Assembly (NCBI RefSeq): GCF_014646695.1
Contig: NZ_BMNT01000035.1
Location: 18,708-82,707 of the forward strand
Direction: 5' to 3'
DNA: 64,000 nt
DNA from: Sphaerisporangium melleum
Lineage (GTDB): Bacteria; Actinomycetota; Actinomycetes; Streptosporangiales; Streptosporangiaceae
Part shown: piece by piece, positions 45,715 to 54,066 of the stretch
Layout of the letters: each line of letters starts with the position of its first letter
How positions within the stretch are numbered: the stretch's first letter is position 1
Notes under the pieces: generated by a model
Database searches by the model: none
Told to the model about the DNA's origin: nothing
The model's input: only the letters and a program-made list of their open reading frames with translations
Position numbers and translations under genes: made by a program

Positions 45715-46975
45715 GGGGCCATGGTAGTCGTGCCGCCAGCCGGAACCCGCCGTCGTTGGTGGGTCCTCGCTCCAGGTGCCCGCCCGCCAGCGAGACCCGT
45801 TCCTCCAGTCCGGCGAGGCCGGCTCCGGCCCCGGTGGTGGCCAGCTCCGCCGCCTCCCGCCCGGCGGGCAGCGGGTTGCGCACCTCGACCGTCAGCTCGC
45901 CACCGGCCGCGCCGGAGACCGTGACGGTGACGGGCCGGCCGGGCGCATGCTTGCGCGCGTTGGTCAGCCCTTCCTGGACGACGCGGTACGCGGTGCGCCG
46001 GGTGGTCTCCGGCAGGCCGGCGAAGCGTACGCCGTGCTCGTGCAGCTCGATGCGCATCCCGGCCCGCCGGGACTCCTTGACCAGCGGTGCGAGCCCGGTC
46101 AGCGGGAGTTCGGCCGATGGGCTCTCGCGCAGCACGGAGATGACCGCGCGCAGCTCCTGCAGTGCCTGGTGGGCGCTGGTGCGGATCACTCCGGCCGCTT
46201 CGGCGACCTCGTCCGGCCGGGCGGCGGCGTTGAAGTGCAGCGCACCGGCGTGTACCGCCAGCAGGGACAGCCGGTGGGCGAGCACGTCGTGCATCTCGCG
46301 GGCGATGTCGAGGCGTTCGGCGCGGCGGGCCTCCTCCGCGCGGACCCGCTGGTCGGCTTCGGCGCGGCGGGCCCGTTCCGCCAGGGACGCCAGCAGCTCC
46401 CGGCGGGTCCTGGCGACGATGCCCCAGCCGACGATGGCTCCGCCGAACAGCACGCCCACCAGTGCCCACACCGGGTACGGCGCGAGCCCGGGCGGCCGCC
46501 AGGCGAATCTGACCAGCGTGGCCGCCACCCAGGCCACTCCCACCGCGGCGGCCACGGGCGGCCGGCGGTACAGCGCCGCGATGAGCGTGGCGATCCCCGC
46601 GGCCACCGACGCGGCCGCGGCCGGGACGGACAGCGCGATGACGGCCAGCGACGCGGCCACCGGCCACCGCCGGCACAGCCATATCCCCGCGCAGGCCAGG
46701 GCTCCGCCGACGATGTCGGCCCACAGGTACCAGCCGGGCGTCGCGGGGGTCAGGTCTCCCCAGACCACCGCGACGGCCCCCGCCGCGGCGAGCACGATGC
46801 CGCCGGCGCCGGCCAGCCGGTCACGCCGTGACCGTCCCGGACCCGGTCGGCCACTCGCCCCCGAGCCTCGGTGGCTTCCGGTGCCACCGGCTTCGTCGTC
46901 CCGTCCTGGGCCGTCGCCGTCCGCGGCTGCTGCGTACGTCCGGTGGTCGCCGTTGCGGTCCTGGGCTGCGAACAC
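45707..46975 (-). CDS. Histidine kinase (HisKA_3 type)
   Basis: A 422-residue protein. An N-terminal basic/Gly-rich stretch of about 55 residues precedes five or six transmembrane helices (about 55-190). Then come the HisKA_3 dimerisation helix with phospho-His in REMHDVLAHRLSLL and an HATPase region (VVQEGLTNARKHAPG, AGLAGLEERVSLAGG). GTG 46975 lacks a ribosome site, but TACGCT sits 7 nt upstream, fitting a leaderless start. Signal unknown. Confidence 0.9.
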   Translation of the reverse strand: MFAAQDRNGDHRTYAAAADGDGPGRDDEAGGTGSHRGSGASGRPGPGRSRRDRLAGAGGIVLAAAGAVAVVWGDLTPATPGWYLWADIVGGALACAGIWLCRRWPVAASLAVIALSVPAAAASVAAGIATLIAALYRRPPVAAAVGVAWVAATLVRFAWRPPGLAPYPVWALVGVLFGGAIVGWGIVARTRRELLASLAERARRAEADQRVRAEEARRAERLDIAREMHDVLAHRLSLLAVHAGALHFNAAARPDEVAEAAGVIRTSAHQALQELRAVISVLRESPSAELPLTGLAPLVKESRRAGMRIELHEHGVRFAGLPETTRRTAYRVVQEGLTNARKHAPGRPVTVTVSGAAGGELTVEVRNPLPAGREAAELATTGAGAGLAGLEERVSLAGGHLERGPTNDGGFRLAARLPWPHE

Positions 46976-47137
46976 GATTCGCAGCGTATCGGCCGGTCTC
47001 CCGCTCGGTAAGCGACCAAGGTCGTCATCGCCGCCTCGCCGTGGCAACCAAAGTCACCATCCAGGAGCGACCGAAGACGCTACGGACCGGACCGGCGGCG
47101 GCAGCGCGGCGCGTCCGCCGCGGGAGACCGTGGGCGC

Positions 47138-48121
47138 ATGGTCACCTCACGTGCACGCGGCCGGTGGGCCGCGCTCCTGCTGGCCGGGCTCACCCCGGTC
47201 GTCGCCGAGCTCTCCCTCGGCAATCCGCCGCTCCGCCAGGCGTGGCTGCTGGTGCTGTGGGTGCCGATCTACGGCGCCGGCACCGTACTGATCCGTGAGC
47301 TGGTCCGCCGTACCGGCGGGGGCTGGCCTGCCGTCCTGCTGCTCGGCGCGGCGTACGGGATCGTGGAGGAAGGGCTGGCGTTGCAGGCGCTGACCAGTCC
47401 GACGATCTACGGCGTGGCCGGCTGGGCGCCCAGGATCTTCGGCCTGAACAGCGCCTACACCGAGCTGAACATCCCCTACCACGCGGTGTTCAGCGTGGCA
47501 CTGCCGATCCTGCTGGTGGATCTCATCGTCCCGGGTCTTCGCGATCGGCCCTATCTGCGGCGGACCGGGCTGGTGGTGGCGGGGGTGGTGTTCGTGCTTG
47601 GCGCCCTGCTGCTGCGGTCGACGACGGCCTTGATCGACCCCGGCTACCAGGCGCCGCCGATGGCGCTGGCGGCGTTCGTGCTGGTCATCGCGGTGCTGGT
47701 GGTGCTCGCGCTGTGGTTCGTCCCTCGCTCACCGGGCCTGCCGGCCACCGCGCCGGGAACGGTTCCGGCGCCGCCGGTCGTCGCGTGCCTGGCGGGGGTG
47801 GCGGCGTTCGGCTATCTCGCGCTGCTGTTCCCCTTCGGCGGCGCCCGCCACCCGGCCTTCACCGAGGGCGGCTGGGTGGTGGTCCCGATGGTGGCGGCGG
47901 CCCTGCCGGCGGTGGCGGCGGGGGTGCTGGTGCACCGGTGGACGTCGCGGGGTGCGTGGCGTGACCGGCACGGCCTGGCGCTGGCCGGTGGGGCGCTCGT
48001 GGCGCACACCGCGTTCGGGGTGATCGCCAACGGTGAGAACGCCACCGACCGGGTGTCGCTGGCCGCCCTCGGAGTCGTCATGATCGGTCTGCTGGCCCTG
48101 CTCGCGCGGCGCACCCGGTGA
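47138..48121 (+). CDS. Polytopic membrane protein
   Basis: A 327-residue protein with eight or nine predicted helices. A conserved-looking loop YGIVEEGLALQALTSPTIYG (about residues 68-87) carries paired glutamates. I recognise no transporter family. Divergent from the two-component system, 162 bp away, so it may be one of its targets (inference). ATG 47138 follows GGGAG at longer spacing. Confidence 0.75.
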   Translation: MVTSRARGRWAALLLAGLTPVVAELSLGNPPLRQAWLLVLWVPIYGAGTVLIRELVRRTGGGWPAVLLLGAAYGIVEEGLALQALTSPTIYGVAGWAPRIFGLNSAYTELNIPYHAVFSVALPILLVDLIVPGLRDRPYLRRTGLVVAGVVFVLGALLLRSTTALIDPGYQAPPMALAAFVLVIAVLVVLALWFVPRSPGLPATAPGTVPAPPVVACLAGVAAFGYLALLFPFGGARHPAFTEGGWVVVPMVAAALPAVAAGVLVHRWTSRGAWRDRHGLALAGGALVAHTAFGVIANGENATDRVSLAALGVVMIGLLALLARRTR

Positions 48122-48135
48122 CCGATGACGACCGC

Positions 48136-49644
48136 TCAGTGCCGTACGGCGCCGAGGTACGCGCCGACGCTTTCCTTCTCCTCCGGGCCGGCGACCAGAC
48201 CGATGTAGCCGTCCGGGCGGACCAGGATCAGGGCGTCGGTGCCATAGGCGTCGGCCACGTGCCCGCCGTCGTCGAGCAGGCCGCCGGGCCCGACGAGGTA
48301 GGTCTTGACGATGCGGGCACCGGTTTCCACCTCGCCGAGCACGGGGGCGCAGTGTGCACCGAGACCGAGCAGGGTGAAGTGCGGGCCGCGGAAGAGGTCG
48401 AAGAGGCGGACCGGCGTGCCGGTGGCGTCGCGCAGCGGCGCGTCCGGTGCCCGGTCGCCGGCGCGCGGCCCGGTGGGCCGGCTCGTGGTCTGGCGGGAGA
48501 GCCGGCTCCATGGGTATCGGAGCGTGAGCTGGGAGAGTTCGGGCGTGGCCACGGCGTCCACGCCACCGCCTCTCTCCTTGATCGCGTCGAGGACGGCGTC
48601 GAGCCGTTCGGAGGTGATGTCGAGCAGCCGGCTCGCGATGGGCAGCCGTTCCTCTTCGTAGGTGTCGAGCAGGCCCGGCGTGGCATGGCCGTCGAGGACG
48701 AGGCCGAGCTTCCAGCCGAGGTTGTAGGCGTCCTGGATGCCGGTGTTCATGCCGAGGCCACCCGCGATCGGATGCACGTGCGCGGCGTCTCCGGCGAGGA
48801 ACACCCGGCCGACGCGGAGCCGGTCGACCATGCGGACGTTGACCCGGTAGGTGGACCGCCACCCGAGATCGTGCAGTCGTACGCCGGGGACGCCGGCGAT
48901 CCGGTCGAAGGTCCGCTGGAACCCTTCCAGCGTCGGCTCGAGCGGCGAACCGTCCTGGTCGAGTTCGGGTGATGCCTGCACCTGGAAGGCGTCGGTGCCG
49001 GGGAGCGGGCACAGCATGATCGCGCCTTCGCCGGTGAACCACTGGTGCCAGGCGTCGCGGCCGAGCCCGTCGACCTCGACGTCGCCGACGGCCATGAGCT
49101 GGACGTCCGGCGTGTGGCCGCGCAGGCTCAGGCCGAGTGCCTTGCGGACGGTGCTGCGGCCACCGTCGCAGCCGACCAGATATCGCGCCTGAATCCGGGC
49201 TTCGCCGACCGTGGCGGTCACGCCGTCGGCGTGCTGCTCGAAGGCGCGCAGTTCGGCGCCCGCCTCGACGGCGACTCCGAAGCCGGCCAGCCGTTCGCGC
49301 AGGATCCGCTCCACCCGCCACTGGGGGATCATCAGGCCGACGGGGTAGGGGATGTCGGGCGTGGGCACCTGTCCGGCGACGGGATCGACCTCGGCGACCA
49401 CCTCGGCGCCCTGGTACTTGCGATGCGGCATGTGGGTGACCCCGGAGGCCAGGATCGGGTCGATCACCCCGAAGTCGTCGAAGACCTCCAGGCTGCGCGG
49501 GGTCAGCCCTTTGCCGCGGGAACCGGTCGGAAAGTCGTGGGCCCGATCGACGATGCGCACCGCGGCGCCGCGCCGGGCGAGATCACACGCGAGGGTCAGG
49601 CCGGTCGGGCCGGCGCCGACCACGAGGACGTCCGTTCGAGTCAT
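48136..49644 (-). CDS. FAD-dependent aromatic-ring hydroxylase
   Basis: A 502-residue class A flavoprotein monooxygenase. FAD motif GAGPTGLTLACDLARRG (about 9-25), the DG motif GCDGGRSTVRKALG and the GD motif FLAGDAAHVHPIAGGLGMNT are intact. A C-terminal thioredoxin-like domain follows, as in PheA/MhpA-like and polyketide hydroxylases. It hydroxylates a phenolic or polyketide substrate with NAD(P)H and O2. Divergent from a TetR repressor, which likely controls it. Confidence 0.92.
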   Translation of the reverse strand: MTRTDVLVVGAGPTGLTLACDLARRGAAVRIVDRAHDFPTGSRGKGLTPRSLEVFDDFGVIDPILASGVTHMPHRKYQGAEVVAEVDPVAGQVPTPDIPYPVGLMIPQWRVERILRERLAGFGVAVEAGAELRAFEQHADGVTATVGEARIQARYLVGCDGGRSTVRKALGLSLRGHTPDVQLMAVGDVEVDGLGRDAWHQWFTGEGAIMLCPLPGTDAFQVQASPELDQDGSPLEPTLEGFQRTFDRIAGVPGVRLHDLGWRSTYRVNVRMVDRLRVGRVFLAGDAAHVHPIAGGLGMNTGIQDAYNLGWKLGLVLDGHATPGLLDTYEEERLPIASRLLDITSERLDAVLDAIKERGGGVDAVATPELSQLTLRYPWSRLSRQTTSRPTGPRAGDRAPDAPLRDATGTPVRLFDLFRGPHFTLLGLGAHCAPVLGEVETGARIVKTYLVGPGGLLDDGGHVADAYGTDALILVRPDGYIGLVAGPEEKESVGAYLGAVRH

Positions 49645-49658
49645 GCGGCCATGAAAGC

Positions 49659-49688
49659 GTTACTCGGTCAAAAATGCAACTCGGTTAC
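49659..49688. promoter_or_regulatory. Direct repeats in FMO-tetR divergent promoter
   Basis: ACTCGGT at 49662-49668 and 49679-49685, 17 bp apart, flanked by GTTAC at both ends (49659-49663 and 49684-49688). A candidate TetR binding region in the 62-bp gap. Confidence 0.5.
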
Positions 49689-49694
49689 AAACGG

Positions 49695-49700
49695 TACACT
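49695..49700 (+). promoter_or_regulatory. -10 box of leaderless tetR
   Basis: TACACT ends 6 nt before GTG 49707. Confidence 0.5.
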
Positions 49701-49706
49701 GGACAG

Positions 49707-50300
49707 GTGATCGAGCCGACGGGACTGCGGGCACGCAAGAAGGCGCGGACCCATGACGCCATCGCCGACGCGGCGATCTCGCTGTTCCTGGCGCACGGCT
49801 TCGACCGGGTCTCGATCAACGACATCGCCGCGGCGGCCGAGGTCTCCAAGCCGACCCTCTTCCGGTACTTCCCGACGAAGGAGGACCTGGTGCTGCACCG
49901 CTTCGCCGACCACAACGGCGAGGCCGCGCGCGTCGTACGCGACCGCGAGCCGGGCGTCCCGCCGGTCACGGCGCTGCATCGGCACTTCCGGGCCGGTCTC
50001 GATCGGCACGAGCCCGTCACCGGCCTGAACGATCACCCCCAGGTGGTGGCGTTCCATCGCCTGGTGTTCACCACACCGAGCCTGGCGGGACGGCTCACGC
50101 AGTACATGCTCGAGGACGAGGACGCGCTGGCCGGCACCCTCGGCACCGGCATCGAAGCGCGGTTGCGCGCCGCCCAGGTGCTCGCGGTCCAGCGGGTGCT
50201 CGCCCGCACGAACTGGCAGAAGATCGCCGACGGGCGAAGCGCCCTCGACGTCCACCCCGAGGCCGTCGCCGACGCCGACCAGGCGTTCGCCCAACTGTGA
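49707..50300 (+). CDS. TetR family repressor (hydroxylase-linked)
   Basis: A 197-residue protein. HTH: SLFLAHGFDRVSINDIAAAA then EVSKPTLFRYFPTKEDLVLH. The C-terminal domain resembles mycofactocin/aromatic-compound TetRs. GTG 49707 is chosen because a -10 box lies 6 nt upstream; the upstream ATG frame would remove the promoter. It most likely represses the divergent FAD hydroxylase. Confidence 0.9.
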   Translation: MIEPTGLRARKKARTHDAIADAAISLFLAHGFDRVSINDIAAAAEVSKPTLFRYFPTKEDLVLHRFADHNGEAARVVRDREPGVPPVTALHRHFRAGLDRHEPVTGLNDHPQVVAFHRLVFTTPSLAGRLTQYMLEDEDALAGTLGTGIEARLRAAQVLAVQRVLARTNWQKIADGRSALDVHPEAVADADQAFAQL

Positions 50301-50354
50301 TAACACTCCACGTTCGCCACCGGCCGGAGATCCCTCCCGCTCGCGAGGACACCC

Positions 50355-50400
50355 CGAGCAGCCAGTACCTGGAGAGAGTCTGCGGAAATCCGGCTGCTCG
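50355..50400. other. Inverted repeat downstream of tetR
   Basis: CGAGCAGCC (50355-50363) and GGCTGCTCG (50392-50400), perfect 9-bp arms around 28 nt. It lies 54 bp after the tetR stop. Confidence 0.45.
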
Positions 50401-50441
50401 CCCATGCGCCGGACGACAGGTGGCCGCAGAGGGGCACGGGT

Positions 50442-50495
50442 GAGCACCGGGAGGGAGAGCGCCCAGCCCCGGATACGCTCTCTCCCCCGGTGCTC
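50442..50495 (+). terminator. Long hairpin, likely tetR terminator
   Basis: The 19-nt arms GAGCACCGGGAGGGAGAGC and GCTCTCTCCCCCGGTGCTC pair at 17 of 19 positions around a 16-nt loop. No U-tract. Confidence 0.5.
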
Positions 50496-50632
50496 GCGGG
50501 CACGGCGGCCATTCTCCAGAGCGCGCCCCGCTCTACGCCGTACCCGGGTCTCGCACGCACGGTGCCCCGCGCGATCGGCCGCCGCCGCGGGAGGGGCCAC
50601 GCCGGCGTCCACTGGTTCCACGGTAAACCGCT

Positions 50633-50661
50633 TTGCCAGGCTTTTCAACTATCCCTACTAG
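50633..50661 (+). promoter_or_regulatory. Candidate promoter of ATP-grasp gene
   Basis: TTGCCA (50633-50638), 17-bp spacer, TACTAG (50656-50661), within an AT-richer stretch about 100 bp before the gene. Confidence 0.4.
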
Positions 50662-50761
50662 CTTTGTAGCAATTCTCGGCGACAAGCATCGGGCAAGTTG
50701 TCCGAGGCATCGTGGAAGCGTCCAGAAAGCCGGCGTCGACACGGGTGGAGAGCGGTAGCTG

Positions 50762-51727
50762 ATGGACAGCGGGACGGTGCTCGTCCTCGCCGAAGAGGAC
50801 GACCCCCAAGTGCGGCACGTCACACTCGCGTTGGCCGAACGAGGCGCGCGAACGCTCATTTTCGACCCGGGCCGGTTGCCCGGCACCGCGCGGCTCTCGG
50901 TCGCGCTGGACCCCTCGGGGGCGGCGCGGCGCACGCTGGTGACCCGGGAGGAGCGCTTCGATCTCGACCGGCTCACCTCGGTCTGGTTCCGCCGGCCGGG
51001 ACCGGCAGGCGACGGGCCGCCCGGCTGGGGCGGCGCGCCGCTGGAGGGGTTCACCTCCGACGTGTGGGACACCCTGACCTGCCCGGTCGTACCGGCCTCA
51101 CGCTCGGTGATCCTGCGCTCCCGGCGCAGGCTCCACCAGCTCTCGCTCGCCGGCCGGCTGGGCTTCACCCTGCCGTCCACCCTGGTCAGCACCGACCGCG
51201 GCGAGGTGCTGGACTTCTACCTCGCCCACCGGGGGCAGATCGTCACCCAGGTGCTGGACCGGCCGTGGGACGTCGCCGAGCCCGCCCCGCCCGCCGAGAC
51301 CCCGGCCCTCCCCCGCCAGAACGGCGCGGCGGCCTTTCCGCTGGCCGCCCAGGCGAACGTCCCGTGCGAGGTGGCGCTGCGGGTGATCGTCGCGGGTTCC
51401 CGGGTGTTCGCGGCGGAGATCCGCTCCGGCACCGATGGGCGGCGGCTGTGGCCGCACAAGCTGCCCGGAGATGTGCGCCGCAGGTGCCTGCGCCTGATGC
51501 GCAGGCTCGGGTTGTCGTTCGGCGCGATCGACCTGCGGCTGACCCCGGAAGGCCGTCACGTCTTCCTCCAGGCCGACCCCGCGGGCGGTTTCCTGCTGAT
51601 CGAGCAGATCACCGCCATGCCCATCACCCAGGCCCTCTGCGACCTGCTCCTCACCCCGCGCCCACTCGATCGGGACCCGTCGTCTCAGCGGAGGCACGCG
51701 GCGGAGCGGGACGATTCATCTCCTTGA
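50762..51727 (+). CDS. ATP-grasp peptide-maturase homologue (MvdD/TgmB-like)
   Basis: A 321-residue protein. FDLDRLTSVWFRRPGP (about 67-82) is the signature of the pre-ATP-grasp domain in graspetide-type RiPP maturases such as MvdC/MvdD and TgmB. The rest follows the ATP-grasp plan up to GAIDLRLTPEGRHVFLQADPAGGF. In the metal-binding strand the usual ExNP reads QADP, so both acidic/amide ligands appear changed. No precursor peptide, methyltransferase or peptidase is recognisable nearby. It may be a diverged maturase acting on a remote precursor, or a pseudoenzyme. Confidence 0.7.
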   Translation: MDSGTVLVLAEEDDPQVRHVTLALAERGARTLIFDPGRLPGTARLSVALDPSGAARRTLVTREERFDLDRLTSVWFRRPGPAGDGPPGWGGAPLEGFTSDVWDTLTCPVVPASRSVILRSRRRLHQLSLAGRLGFTLPSTLVSTDRGEVLDFYLAHRGQIVTQVLDRPWDVAEPAPPAETPALPRQNGAAAFPLAAQANVPCEVALRVIVAGSRVFAAEIRSGTDGRRLWPHKLPGDVRRRCLRLMRRLGLSFGAIDLRLTPEGRHVFLQADPAGGFLLIEQITAMPITQALCDLLLTPRPLDRDPSSQRRHAAERDDSSP

Positions 51728-51822
51728 TCCGTTACTCGGCTCTGTACGGACCGCGGCACGAGGCCGGGCATGCTCGAGTGCCGGCGATGGCACGGCCGCG
51801 TTCGACGGAGGTGAGCCGATAG

Positions 51823-52305
51823 ATGAGGGTCGTGGAGGTGGGTGACGGGCGGATCGAGGGGGTGCTGACGTATGTCGAGCACGAGTACGGCTTCTCCTTC
51901 GAGCCGGGGAGCCCCGCCGATCTCGCCCGTGCCGTTGGCGGCGAGGGTGTTACGAGTGTCACCATCGGCACTCTTCAGATCGAGGTGGGAGTTTCGTCGC
52001 GGCGTGCCCTCTATGTCTGGGGTTATCACCCGCGCTCTCTCTGGGAGGAGGTCTCCCTGTCGCCGCCGGCCGCCAAGCCGGGGGCGGTGATCCTGGATCC
52101 GGACGAGCCGTTCGAGATGGGGGTCTCGGAAGCCCTGGCCGCGGTGGGCGAGTGGCCGACAGCGTACGACCCCGCCTGCGGCTGGCTCCGTATCGCTCCC
52201 GACGGCGCAGACGATGAGCGCACCGAGGTGGCCACGGGCGTGGTGCTGGGGCGGAGAGGACGGGAACTGCACTCCGTCTGGCTCCAGCCGTTCTTCGAAG
52301 CGTGA
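51823..52305 (+). CDS. Hypothetical protein
   Basis: A 160-residue acidic, aromatic-rich protein (RIEGVLTYVEHEYGFSFEP; RALYVWGYHPRSLWEEVSL). Probably an alpha/beta soluble protein; family not recognised. GGAGGTGAG lies upstream at 10-nt spacing. It follows the ATP-grasp gene by 95 bp on the same strand; whether they are linked is unknown. Confidence 0.65.
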   Translation: MRVVEVGDGRIEGVLTYVEHEYGFSFEPGSPADLARAVGGEGVTSVTIGTLQIEVGVSSRRALYVWGYHPRSLWEEVSLSPPAAKPGAVILDPDEPFEMGVSEALAAVGEWPTAYDPACGWLRIAPDGADDERTEVATGVVLGRRGRELHSVWLQPFFEA

Positions 52306-52375
52306 CCCCGGTCCGCGTCCATCCGTCAGTGGTCGCAGTGCGGCGGCTCGCCGGTGCTTCTAGCCGACGTGCTCG

Positions 52376-53143
52376 TCAGCGCGCGGGGAGGGTGGGGTGG
52401 GGCGGCCAGGGGCCGGGGGCGAGCATGTCGTTGGTGATGGCCCAGCGCTCGTGGTCCTCCCAGGCGCCGTCGACGTACAGCAGGGCGGGTGCCAGCCCCT
52501 CGAAGCGGAAGCCGTGGCGTTCCACCAGCTTCAGCGAAGGCGTGTTGCCGGGTTGGATCTGAGCCTCCAGGCGGTGCAGCCGCAGTTGGCCGAACGCGTA
52601 GTGCAGCACCAGGTCGAGGCCCTCGGACATGTAGCCCTGCCCGGCATAGGGCACGAAGGCGGCGTAGGCCAGTGAGCCGTTCTGGTAGCGGCCCCGGATG
52701 ATGCTGTTGATGTTGACCGTGCCGGCGACGGCGCCGGTGTCGCGCACGCAGATCAGCAGGGACTGGGCGTTCTCGTGGTCGTACCGCGCGAGGTAGGCGT
52801 CGAAGTCCTCCGGGGTGCGCGGCAGGACGACCCACGGATGGTGCAGGTCGAGACTCGCCCGGGTGAGCGCGATGAACTCGTCGCGGTCGCCCGCTGTGAG
52901 GGGGCGCAGTGTCACCCGCGAGTCGTCCTGTCCCCGGCCCGCCAGGAACTCCTCGACCCCCGCCGCCGTCCGCGCGGTCCCCTCCGCGACATCACCCTGA
53001 ACCATGAGGGAACGGTACCGCTCCGGCCGGGTGCGCAGGACGTCGGAGATGTCGTGTCCGCCCCCTGGCGTCGCTTCACCAGGCGCGCGGCGATCCCCGA
53101 CGGTCGCGGGTGAAAGGTCGCGAGACGGGTCATCGGGCGACAT
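52376..53143 (-). CDS. GNAT acetyltransferase (RimJ/RimL type)
   Basis: A protein of up to 255 residues. The GNAT domain fills the last 180: SRVTLRPLTAGDRDEFIALT, YAAFVPYAGQGYMSEGLDLV, LEAQIQPGNTPSLKLVERHGF, matching ribosomal-protein acetyltransferases. The first 46 residues are polar and unnecessary; an ATG at 53005 may be the true start, but neither has a good ribosome site. Target unknown. Confidence 0.82.
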   Translation of the reverse strand: MSPDDPSRDLSPATVGDRRAPGEATPGGGHDISDVLRTRPERYRSLMVQGDVAEGTARTAAGVEEFLAGRGQDDSRVTLRPLTAGDRDEFIALTRASLDLHHPWVVLPRTPEDFDAYLARYDHENAQSLLICVRDTGAVAGTVNINSIIRGRYQNGSLAYAAFVPYAGQGYMSEGLDLVLHYAFGQLRLHRLEAQIQPGNTPSLKLVERHGFRFEGLAPALLYVDGAWEDHERWAITNDMLAPGPWPPHPTLPAR

Positions 53144-53213
53144 GGTGGTTCGCCGTACCCGGAGCCCCTGATTTCGCTAGCGTCGCTTGAGTCCCGTTGG
53201 AGAGGAACCTCGG

Positions 53214-53900
53214 ATGCGACGACTCCCGTTCGTGCTCGCCGCCGTGCCGGCCGCGGTCTCGCTTCTCGCCTCGCCGGTCTGCGCGCAAGCCGCCGGGCAC
53301 GGCATCGCGGGTGTCAAGGGCCAGGCGACCTTCTACGACCTACGGTCCGGGGGCGGCAACTGCTCCTACCTCACGCCTCCGGCAGACGGGCTCTACGTCG
53401 CGCTCTCCCCCGGCGAGTACGCGGGCGGCGCCGCCTGCGGCGGATACCTGGACGTCACCGGGCCGCGCGGTACCGTCCGGGTCAAGGTGGTGGACCAGTG
53501 CCCGGAATGCCGGAAAGGTCAGCTCGACCTGAGCCGTAAGGGCTTCGCCCGGGTCGCGGATCCCGGCAAAGGCCTGGCCAGAGTGACCTACCGCCCGGTC
53601 CGGGATCCGCGAGTCGGCGCGCCGCTCTCCTTCCGGGTCAAGGAAGGGTCGTCGCGGTGGTGGCTGGGGCTGCTGGTGATCGACCACGGCAACCCGCTCA
53701 CCTCGGTCGAGGTACGAGGCGCCGGCGGGGTGTGGCACAAGCTCGCCCGCACCGACTACAACTACTGGATCGCCTCGTCGGGTGCGGGCAAGGGGCCGCT
53801 CACCGTCAGGGTGACCGACTCCCGTGGCCACCGGGCCATCGCCAAGCGGGTGCGGCTCGCACCGGCGGTGACCCAGCGGACCACGGCCACGATGTACTGA
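53214..53900 (+). CDS. Secreted expansin-like protein
   Basis: A 228-residue protein. Signal peptide (RRLPFVLAAVPAAVSLLASPVCAQA, cut probably after ALA-type site near residue 25; shown as two parts RRLPFVLAAVPAAVSLL, ASPVCAQA). The double-psi beta-barrel follows: GQATFYDLRSGGGNCSY ... CGGYLDVTGPRG and VVDQCPECRKGQLDLSRKGF, with the catalytic-type Asp of expansins. A C-terminal carbohydrate-binding beta domain completes the two-domain expansin. It loosens cellulose or peptidoglycan without hydrolysis. ATG 53214 follows GGAGAGGAA. Confidence 0.9.
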   Translation: MRRLPFVLAAVPAAVSLLASPVCAQAAGHGIAGVKGQATFYDLRSGGGNCSYLTPPADGLYVALSPGEYAGGAACGGYLDVTGPRGTVRVKVVDQCPECRKGQLDLSRKGFARVADPGKGLARVTYRPVRDPRVGAPLSFRVKEGSSRWWLGLLVIDHGNPLTSVEVRGAGGVWHKLARTDYNYWIASSGAGKGPLTVRVTDSRGHRAIAKRVRLAPAVTQRTTATMY

Positions 53901-53929
53901 ACGCCCGTGACCCGAGCGCCGTCGCTCCG

Positions 53930-54066
53930 GACGCGGGACCGGAACGCCGTCAGCCGGGAGCGCGAGGGGCCGCGCTCGCCCGGCGACGTCGATCCGTGAT
54001 CGCCGGGCGAAGCGCCGCCATCGACCGGGACGCGGGCCGGAGCGCCGTCAGTCGGGGCGCGGGGCC
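53930..54066. repeat. Imperfect repeat of the permease 3' end
   Basis: Copy 1 (53930-53972) and copy 2 (54029-54066), about 99 bp apart, share GACGCGGG(A)CCGGA and CGCCGTCAG with three small indels. Copy 2 includes the last codons of the FtsX-like permease, so copy 1 looks like a decayed duplicate of the gene end. Confidence 0.6.
53977..54009. terminator. Bidirectional terminator between expansin and permease
   Basis: CGCCCGGCGA (53977-53986) pairs exactly with TCGCCGGGCG (54000-54009) around a 13-nt loop, between convergent genes. Confidence 0.65.

Noticed and set aside
50712-50762. 16-residue frame ending TGATG at the ATP-grasp start, considered as a graspetide precursor.
   Set aside because: No ribosome site, no core of Thr/Ser and Glu/Asp repeats, and it resembles no known precursor.
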